Of a stretch of 8,277 bases of DNA, positions 1-4,656 are shown one piece after another. Source of the DNA: Acidobacteriota bacterium. Its GTDB lineage: Bacteria > Acidobacteriota > Terriglobia > Acidiferrales > UBA7541. How positions within the stretch are numbered: the first letter of the stretch is position 1; every line of letters starts with the position of its first letter. The DNA lies in NCBI GenBank assembly GCA_003131705.1, contig PKUY01000282.1, positions 1-8,277 on the forward strand, given 5' to 3'. The position numbers were made by a program, and so were the translations under genes. The notes beneath the pieces were generated by a model. It saw only the letters and a list, made by a program, of their open reading frames with translations, searched no databases and was not told where the DNA came from.

Positions 1-1
1 C

Positions 2-22
2 ACCCCGAAACTGCATCGGGGT
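2..22. repeat. Hairpin at the window edge
   Basis: A perfect 7-bp inverted repeat is present: ACCCCGA (2-8) pairs with TCGGGGT (16-22) around a 7-nt loop. There is no T-tract on the + side, and the - side runs off the window, so I cannot tell whether it is a second terminator, an RNA element or part of a dispersed repeat. Just beside it the heptamer AGCTACA occurs twice in direct orientation (24-30 and 46-52). Confidence 0.4.
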
Positions 23-53
23 CAGCTACATTAACCCACGACATAAGCTACAC

Positions 54-92
54 AAAATCAGCGCGGCTTTTAGCCGCTGAAGTGCCGATTTT
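54..92 (-). terminator. Candidate intrinsic terminator after the fad gene, possibly bidirectional
   Basis: A GC-rich hairpin, GCGGC (63-67) with GCCGC (73-77) around a TTTTA loop, is flanked by the outer inverted repeat AAAATC (54-59) and GATTTT (87-92). Read leftwards from the fad stop codon at 121, this gives a stem followed by four U residues. Read rightwards it also ends in a U-tract. It starts about 29 nt beyond the fad stop. The T-tract is short and is separated from the stem by a few bases, so termination strength is uncertain. It suggests no co-transcribed thiolase gene directly downstream of the fad gene. Confidence 0.5.
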
Positions 93-120
93 GAGGATCT
101 CGCACAGACTTGAGTCGCCT

Positions 121-2250
121 CTAATCCGTGGCGTGGGCGGACTCGCGCTGAAAATCCGCGAAGGCTTTTCCGGACTCGGCTAGCTTTTTCAGCAGCGGAG
201 CAGGTTCCCACAGCATCCCGTGTTGCTTATGAAACTCGCTCACGCGTTCGTACACTTTTTTCAGCCCAACGGAATCCGCATACCACATTGGACCGCCGCG
301 ATACGCTGGAAAGCCATAGCCATTCACGTAAATCGTGTCGATATCGCCGGCCCGCAGAGCGTAACCCTCTTCCAGAATCCGAGCTCCTTCGTTCACCAGC
401 GTATAAATCCCGCGATCGACGATCTCTTCGGCTGAAATCTGCCGCTGCGGCACGTTCGCATCGGCGGTCCACTTGCACACCAGCGCCGCAATTTCCGGAT
501 CGGGAGTCGCGCGCCGGTCCGCGTCATACTTGTACCAGCCCGAGCCCGACTTCTGCCCCAGCCGCCCCATTTCCACCATGCGATCTTCGACGAACGGCTG
601 CCGCGCGCCGGGTTTTTCCGTGTGACGAAACTCCTTGCGTATGCGATACGCAATGTCGAGCCCGCCCAGATCCCCCACGGCCAGCGGCCCCATTGCCATT
701 CCGAAATCCACGAACGCTTTGTCCACCGCTTCCGGCGCAGCGCCTTCCTCCACCAGAAATTGCGCCTCGCGAATATAAGGCAGGAACATGCGGTTGCCGA
801 CAAACCCGCGGCAGTTCCCCACCAGCACGCCCACTTTGCCAAGCTTTTTCGATAGCTGCATGCATGTCGCGATCACATCCTTGCCGCTCGCCTTGCCGCG
901 CACGATTTCGAGCAGCCGCATCACGTTCGCGGGACTGAAGAAATGCATGCCAATCACGGCTTCCGGCCGCGAAGTAGTCGCGGCAATCTCGTCGATATTC
1001 AAAGTCGACGTATTGCTTGAAAGAATCGCTCCGCGTTTGCACGCACGGTCCAGCTCCGCGAAGATTTCCTTCTTGAGCGCCATGCCTTCGAACGCGGCCT
1101 CGATCACCATGTCCGCGCCCGCGAAATCGTCGTAGCTAAGCGTGGTCTTGATCATCTTCATCCGCTGATCGACGTACTCCTGCGTGAACCGGCCGCGCTT
1201 CACGGAAGTGGCATAATTTTTCTGAATCGTCGCGAGGCCCCGATCGAGCGCTCCTTGATCCGTGTCCTTGATCACCACGGGAATTCCCGCGTTCGCGCAG
1301 ACCATGGCGATGCCGCCGCCCATGGTGCCCGCACCGACGATGGCGACGGAGTTCACAGGAATTATTTGCGGTTCCTTGGGGATGTCCGGAATCTTGGAAA
1401 CTTCACGCTCGGCAAAAAACACGTGAATCAGCGCCTTCGACTGATCCGAGTAGAGGCACTGGTAGAACAGTCTCTTTTCCTCCTCGCAGCCCTTCTCGAA
1501 CGGAAGTTTTGTGGCGGCTTCAATCGCGTCGATGGCCACGAGCGGCGCGGGCAGGCCCCGCTGCTTTTTGCGAACGGTCTCTCTCGCGGCAGCAAAGATC
1601 AGCGCATTTTGCTCGGGCGTACCCAGCTTTTCATTGCGCTCGCGAGTTTTTGGCGCCGGCTTCCCGGCAACCTCGCGCGCGAATGCAATCGCTCCCGCCA
1701 GCAGATCGCCTTCAATCACGCGGTCGACAATGCCGCACTCCAGCGCCTCCGCCGCTTTGATCGGTTTCCCCACGGTACACATCTCGATCGCTTTCGCGAT
1801 TCCGGCAAGCCGAGGCAGGCGTTGCGTTCCGCCCGCGCCGGGAATAATTCCCAAGTTCACTTCAGGCTGGCCGACCTTCGCGTCGGGAGACGCCACGCGG
1901 TAATGGCATGCCTGCGCCACTTCAAGCCCGCCTCCCAGCGCGTTCCCATGAATCGCGACCACGATGGGCTTGCGGCTGTTTTCGATCGTCAGCAGATATT
2001 GCGCTATTCCAATGTCGCCGCGCCGGCCGCCTGACGTCAATTTCACGAACTCTTTGATGTCCGCACCGGCGATAAACGTCCGCCCGCCGCCAATCAGTAC
2101 CGCGGCCTTCACGCTCGGATCTTTTTCAATCCGCTCGACGGCTTCGGCGATTCCCTCCGGTACGCCCGGGCTCAGCGCGTTCACCGGCGGATTATTGATG
2201 GTGATCACCGCGACATCATTATCCTTGCTGTATTGAACGAGGTCAGTCAT
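121..2250 (-). CDS. Bifunctional enoyl-CoA hydratase / 3-hydroxyacyl-CoA dehydrogenase (FadB/FadJ or peroxisomal multifunctional type)
   Basis: Catalyses two successive beta-oxidation steps in the cytoplasm: hydration of trans-2-enoyl-CoA, then NAD-dependent oxidation of the L-3-hydroxyacyl-CoA. It has 709 residues, a normal length for fused enzymes. The crotonase domain (about 1-200) shows the oxyanion-hole segment AGADIKEF (61-68) and both catalytic glutamates, GGGLE (E110) and GQPE (E130). The dehydrogenase part has the NAD loop GAGTMG (306-311) and S415, H436, E448 and N486, at the spacing of the known catalytic set. The C-terminal signature NGYGFPAYRGG is at 643-653. HFFSPANVMRLLEI (436-449) resembles peroxisomal bifunctional enzymes more than E. 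coli FadB. The ATG at 2250 is preceded by GGAGAA (2261-2266). No thiolase (fadA) gene lies beside it in the window. Function is confident; chain-length range and exact symbol are not. Confidence 0.96.
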   Translation of the reverse strand: MTDLVQYSKDNDVAVITINNPPVNALSPGVPEGIAEAVERIEKDPSVKAAVLIGGGRTFIAGADIKEFVKLTSGGRRGDIGIAQYLLTIENSRKPIVVAIHGNALGGGLEVAQACHYRVASPDAKVGQPEVNLGIIPGAGGTQRLPRLAGIAKAIEMCTVGKPIKAAEALECGIVDRVIEGDLLAGAIAFAREVAGKPAPKTRERNEKLGTPEQNALIFAAARETVRKKQRGLPAPLVAIDAIEAATKLPFEKGCEEEKRLFYQCLYSDQSKALIHVFFAEREVSKIPDIPKEPQIIPVNSVAIVGAGTMGGGIAMVCANAGIPVVIKDTDQGALDRGLATIQKNYATSVKRGRFTQEYVDQRMKMIKTTLSYDDFAGADMVIEAAFEGMALKKEIFAELDRACKRGAILSSNTSTLNIDEIAATTSRPEAVIGMHFFSPANVMRLLEIVRGKASGKDVIATCMQLSKKLGKVGVLVGNCRGFVGNRMFLPYIREAQFLVEEGAAPEAVDKAFVDFGMAMGPLAVGDLGGLDIAYRIRKEFRHTEKPGARQPFVEDRMVEMGRLGQKSGSGWYKYDADRRATPDPEIAALVCKWTADANVPQRQISAEEIVDRGIYTLVNEGARILEEGYALRAGDIDTIYVNGYGFPAYRGGPMWYADSVGLKKVYERVSEFHKQHGMLWEPAPLLKKLAESGKAFADFQRESAHATD

Positions 2251-2260
2251 GTGGTCTGGT

Positions 2261-2302
2261 TTCTCCGGGGCGGATAATATTGCGTCTGCAGATTGGCTGC
2301 AA
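2261..2302 (-). promoter_or_regulatory. Candidate sigma70 promoter and ribosome binding site of the fad gene
   Basis: On the minus strand, TTGCAG (2297-2302) and TATTAT (2274-2279) are separated by exactly 17 bp. GGAGAA (2261-2266) then lies 10 nt before the ATG. The -10 match is good and the -35 moderate. The predicted transcript start would fall almost on the Shine-Dalgarno sequence, giving a very short leader, so the true promoter could lie further upstream. Confidence 0.35.
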
Positions 2303-2375
2303 TGGCTTTTGCGGGGTTCGCGCGCTTCCTGCGTCAGGGCAACGGGGAGAAATTCGGAATCGCGCTACCCCGAAA

Positions 2376-2456
2376 ATGTTGCGATTAGAACGAGGCGCCA
2401 TCGTTTGTTTACAGCAGGTTACGCGGGATTCTAATTCCTGGATGTTGCGATTAGAA
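2376..2456. repeat. 15-bp direct repeat with an additional inverted heptamer
   Basis: ATGTTGCGATTAGAA occurs exactly at 2376-2390 and at 2442-2456, 66 bp apart. The heptamer ATTAGAA inside it also occurs inverted at 2429-2435, so GGATTCTAAT (2427-2436) and ATTAGAAATCC (2450-2460) form an imperfect dyad around the second copy. The sites lie about 100-180 bp upstream of the candidate fad promoter. Regulator binding sites, or the remains of a dispersed repeat, are the two obvious readings. Confidence 0.6.
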
Positions 2457-2470
2457 ATCCGGACGAGCCG

Positions 2471-2497
2471 GGTGGCGTGCGGCTCTTTCGAGCCACC
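2471..2497. repeat. GC-rich hairpin with alternative pairings
   Basis: GGTGGC (2471-2476) can pair with GCCACC (2492-2497). Alternatively GGCTC (2481-2485) pairs with GAGCC (2490-2494). On the minus-strand RNA this inner helix would close a GAAA tetraloop of the stable GNRA type. The two pairings share bases and exclude each other. There is no clean U-tract after it, so it is a poor terminator for mrp. Its GC-rich flanks would fit a dispersed intergenic palindrome. Confidence 0.4.
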
Positions 2498-2621
2498 GCT
2501 TCGGCCTGCCCTGCGCCCAGTTTTCGACAATAAAATCATGCTTCGATCTTAGTACGAGGAAAAGCAATTGCAAGAGTGAGGTTGGTGTAAAGAATTCAGA
2601 ACCGCAGGCAGTGAAAGACTT

Positions 2622-3713
2622 CTAGAGAATCTGCACCGCTGGAGCTGAGCTCGACGAACTTACCTCTGCAACCCGCGCGGCAACATTGCGAGCCATCGCG
2701 TAAATACTTTTTGCGCCCGGCGCATCCTGGCCCAGCGACGCGGCCGGCTTCCCCGTATCTCCGCCGATGCGAATCTGCGGATCGATTTCGATCTCGCCCA
2801 GAAACGGCAGGCCAAACGTCTGCGCCATCCGCTCGCCTTCGCCGTGTCCGAACACATCGATCCGCTGGCTGCAGTGGGGGCAGGAGAAATAACTCATATT
2901 CTCGACGATGCCAAGAATTTCCACGTTCACCTGGCGGAACATTTCAATCGCCTTGCGCACGTCGGCCAGCGCGACCACCGAAGGCGTCGTCACGACTACT
3001 GCTCCGCTCACCGAAACACTTTGAATCAAGCTTAGTTGCACATCGCCCGTGCCGGGCGGCAAATCCACGATCAGGTAGTCGAGCTGCCCCCATCGCACGC
3101 TTCGCAGGAATTGCTGCATCACGCTGTGCAGCATGGGACCGCGCCACACCAGCGGCTTGTCTCCGGGATTCAGCAGCCCCATCGAAATCACTTTGATGCC
3201 GTACGCCAGCACCGGCACAATCGTGCGCTCGTCCAGCATCTTCGGCTGCTCGTTCGTTCCCAGCATCACGGGAACATTTGGGCCGTACACGTCCGCATCC
3301 AGCAATCCGACGGATGCGCCCATATTTTTCAGGGCGATCGCCAGGTTCACCGCGACGGTCGTCTTCCCTACCCCGCCTTTGCCGCTTGCGACGGCGATTA
3401 GATTTTTCACGCCGGCGATCGGCGGCTTAGCCGCGACGGGCGGAGCGGGTGGGGCCGCTGCGGGAGCTGCGTCGAATTTCACTTCGACTGCGGTGATCCA
3501 GGAAAGTCTCGCGAGCGCGTTGTGAACATCGCGTTCGATTTTTTCGCGCAGCGGCGCCGCGGGCGCAGGAAGCGCCAGCAGCAATGAAACTGCGCCGTCG
3601 CGCACCTGCACACCTTTTACGATCTGCAGCGTGACGATGTCCTTCTGCTGCATCGGTTCCATCACGCTTCGTAGGGCTTCGATTACCGCCGTTTCGCTGG
3701 GTCCGGTCGCCAT
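2622..3713 (-). CDS. mrp: Mrp/ApbC-type P-loop ATPase, iron-sulfur cluster carrier
   Basis: A cytoplasmic scaffold or carrier of the Mrp/NBP35 family that binds a 4Fe-4S cluster and delivers it to apo-proteins using ATP. It has 363 residues, the usual length. Residues 1-82 form a MIP18-type (DUF59) domain, followed by an Ala/Pro linker (83-98) and the ATPase. The ATPase shows the deviant Walker A GKGGVGKTT (111-119, signature Lys112), DADVYGPN (139-146), RGPM (191-194) and Walker B DLPPGTGD (217-224). CPHC (C278, C281) supplies the two cysteines that bridge the cluster between subunits. The DUF59 part lacks the Cys usually found before Pro in this domain: the matching stretch reads PAAPL (51-55). 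The tail is Ser-rich (352-356). ATG 3713 follows AAAGGAAA (3716-3723). It is probably transcribed alone from the promoter at 3789-3817. Confidence 0.95.
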   Translation of the reverse strand: MATGPSETAVIEALRSVMEPMQQKDIVTLQIVKGVQVRDGAVSLLLALPAPAAPLREKIERDVHNALARLSWITAVEVKFDAAPAAAPPAPPVAAKPPIAGVKNLIAVASGKGGVGKTTVAVNLAIALKNMGASVGLLDADVYGPNVPVMLGTNEQPKMLDERTIVPVLAYGIKVISMGLLNPGDKPLVWRGPMLHSVMQQFLRSVRWGQLDYLIVDLPPGTGDVQLSLIQSVSVSGAVVVTTPSVVALADVRKAIEMFRQVNVEILGIVENMSYFSCPHCSQRIDVFGHGEGERMAQTFGLPFLGEIEIDPQIRIGGDTGKPAASLGQDAPGAKSIYAMARNVAARVAEVSSSSSAPAVQIL

Positions 3714-3788
3714 CGTTTCCTTTCGGGATAAGCTTCGATATCAGTGCAGCCGATTCAGGTCAGGTCTAGGGCTAATAAAGTAACACCA

Positions 3789-3817
3789 ATCATAGACTCG
3801 TCGTGTGGATGCGGCAA
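3789..3817 (-). promoter_or_regulatory. Candidate sigma70 promoter of mrp
   Basis: On the minus strand, TTGCCG (3812-3817) and TATGAT (3789-3794) are spaced by 17 bp, matching consensus at 4/6 and 5/6 positions. Transcription would start near 3782 and give a leader of about 70 nt before the mrp ATG. The -35 box overlaps the start of a possible small rightward ORF at 3809. Assigned from sequence match only. Confidence 0.4.
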
Positions 3818-3967
3818 CCTACGCAACGAATGGGCGGCAAGCTTATTCGCCCGAAGGAAATTGCGGAGGCAGTCCTAGCAGCGTCCGGATCGCTGGCTTC
3901 CCTGCTACTCGTCTTCGTAGCCTTCGTATTGGCCAAGGCCGATTCCCTTCCAGAAAAAGTGGGGTGA
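3809..3967 (+). CDS. Possible 52-residue single-pass membrane peptide
   Basis: Not recognised. This frame runs from ATG 3809 to TGA 3965-3967. It has a basic N-terminus (MRQPTQRMGGKLIRPK), an alanine-rich helix, a clear hydrophobic segment (about residues 25-41, containing SLLLVFVAFVLA) and a short charged tail. This would fit a single transmembrane helix with the positive end in the cytoplasm. The composition looks more like real protein than the overlapping antisense frame. Against it: there is no good Shine-Dalgarno sequence before 3809 (or before the in-frame ATG at 3830), and the start overlaps the -35 box proposed for mrp. It could be the N-terminal remnant of a longer membrane protein whose remainder has decayed in 3968-4157. 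Confidence 0.35.
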   Translation: MRQPTQRMGGKLIRPKEIAEAVLAASGSLASLLLVFVAFVLAKADSLPEKVG

Positions 3968-4157
3968 GTTAGAGCCACTAATTTTACCTCTTCAAAGCGG
4001 CGAACACTGCGTACAACATCAACAGGATAGTCACGACGGGAAACCCGTATTCCCCCCCGCAAGAGCGCCTCACAGGCTGGCCGAAATAGCCACGCGTAAG
4101 CAGCCAGCATTTCCGGGCAGCAGGCCACCACCAGGACAAGACCAAATTTCGCGTAGC

Positions 4158-4460
4158 ATGGTGCAATTGACATTGGAAGGAAGAGGCTTCAAGGAGCTTT
4201 ACGACAAACATCGGGGACACTGGGAGAATGCAGCGGAAGGGGCCAGGTCGCTGATAGCAAGAACGATACATCCCTATAAACCAAGAATCAATGACGTTAG
4301 GGACGTGCTGCTCCCGCTTATGAAGGCGGACCCGATTCTTTTGCCCTTTCTAAACAACGCAGACCGACCGATGATAGAGCCTTATTGGACTTCCGACTTT
4401 ACGGATTACGCGCTCGACAAAGTCTACAATCCCGCTATACAGCCACTTAGGAGACCCTAA
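4158..4460 (+). CDS. Hypothetical protein, 100 residues
   Basis: Not recognised; no motif that I can name. The protein is charged and probably helical in its first half (KELYDKHRGHWENAAEGARS), with a hydrophobic, Leu/Pro-rich middle (VLLPLMKADPILLPFL, about 50-65) that is too broken by charge and proline to be a clear membrane helix. The tail is aromatic-rich (EPYWTSDFTDYALDKVY). No signal peptide. Its stop is one base before the ATG of the 64-residue gene, so the two are probably co-translated. No Shine-Dalgarno sequence precedes ATG 4158, and the frame stays open back to 3921 without an ATG, GTG or TTG. It may therefore be leaderless, internally started or 5'-truncated. AGA, AGG and ATA codons are frequent, unlike the large neighbours. 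Confidence 0.55.
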   Translation: MVQLTLEGRGFKELYDKHRGHWENAAEGARSLIARTIHPYKPRINDVRDVLLPLMKADPILLPFLNNADRPMIEPYWTSDFTDYALDKVYNPAIQPLRRP

Positions 4461-4461
4461 C
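4449..4461 (+). promoter_or_regulatory. Strong ribosome binding site of the 64-residue gene
   Basis: AGGAGA at 4449-4454 lies 7 nt before ATG 4462, a near-ideal Shine-Dalgarno sequence and spacing. It sits inside the last codons of the upstream gene, whose stop is 4458-4460, which is a typical translational-coupling layout. It is the best single piece of evidence that the small rightward ORFs are translated. Confidence 0.7.
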
Positions 4462-4656
4462 ATGGCAAAGAGTGCGACGCGAAAGATCGCCGAAAACTAC
4501 GTCAAGAAGCAGGTTCGCGGTTGGGATAGGTCCGAAATATCGAAAAGAGCCATCCAAAAAGCTATCACTGAGGTTGCTACGGTACTTCAGAAAACGCGGG
4601 ATGCATCGGTGAAAGCCAAGGCGAAGAAACGCTTATCGCGCGAGGTTGGCGTCTGA
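4462..4656 (+). CDS. Hypothetical small basic protein, 64 residues
   Basis: Not recognised. It is strongly basic (many Lys and Arg, concentrated in the first third and in the C-terminal KAKAKKRLSREVG) and predicted helical throughout: there is no proline, and Ala, Lys, Glu, Val and Ile are plentiful. No membrane segment, cysteine or signal peptide. Such a chain could bind nucleic acid or a partner protein, but nothing in it proves this. The start at 4462 is well supported by AGGAGA 7 nt upstream, and the stop of the 100-residue gene is one base away. Its last 24 bp overlap the 3' end of the convergent 478-residue gene. Composition is low in GC and rare AGA and AGG codons occur, as in the gene before it. 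Confidence 0.62.
   Translation: MAKSATRKIAENYVKKQVRGWDRSEISKRAIQKAITEVATVLQKTRDASVKAKAKKRLSREVGV

Larger units (their letters stand above)
2251..2621. other. Intergenic region between mrp and fad: short repeats and a hairpin, no gene
   Basis: 371 bp between the mrp stop and the fad start. It holds the candidate fad promoter at its left end, a 15-bp direct repeat and three ATTAGAA heptamers (2376-2456), and a GC-rich hairpin (2471-2497). Open frames crossing it on both strands are rich in Arg, Ser and Cys, lack Shine-Dalgarno sequences and look non-coding. No strong intrinsic terminator for mrp is visible just after 2622. Confidence 0.6.
3714..4157. other. Region between mrp and the 100-residue gene
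   Basis: 444 bp with the mrp promoter at the left, one possible small membrane-peptide gene (3809-3967), and 190 bp after it with no convincing gene. In that stretch the three rightward frames carry short open runs only. One of them (frame of 3982-4086, 35 codons, no start codon) has an ordinary amino-acid mix. A run of seven C residues lies at 4052-4058. A leftward open frame of 127 codons covers the region but looks like the antisense of the rightward ORF and has no Shine-Dalgarno sequence. The stretch may be a decayed gene. Confidence 0.45.

Noticed and set aside
288..938. Long rightward open frame of 216 codons opposite the fad gene
   Set aside because: Arg/Pro/Ser-rich shadow typical of the antisense of a GC-rich coding region.
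2243..2539. Leftward 98-codon open frame upstream of and overlapping the fad start
   Set aside because: Arg/Ser/Cys-rich composition, no Shine-Dalgarno sequence, and it spans the repeats and the candidate promoter; the repeated SNRNI in it comes from the DNA repeat.
3790..4173. Leftward 127-codon open frame
   Set aside because: No ribosome binding site, covers the mrp promoter, overlaps the start of the 100-residue gene, and looks like the antisense of the rightward ORF at 3809.
3984..4271. Leftward 95-codon open frame with many Trp and Cys
   Set aside because: Unusual composition and no start signal; antisense to the better supported 100-residue gene.
4158..4656. Toxin-antitoxin pair
   Set aside because: The gene arrangement fits, but neither protein shows a recognisable toxin fold motif or antitoxin DNA-binding domain; kept only as one of several possibilities.
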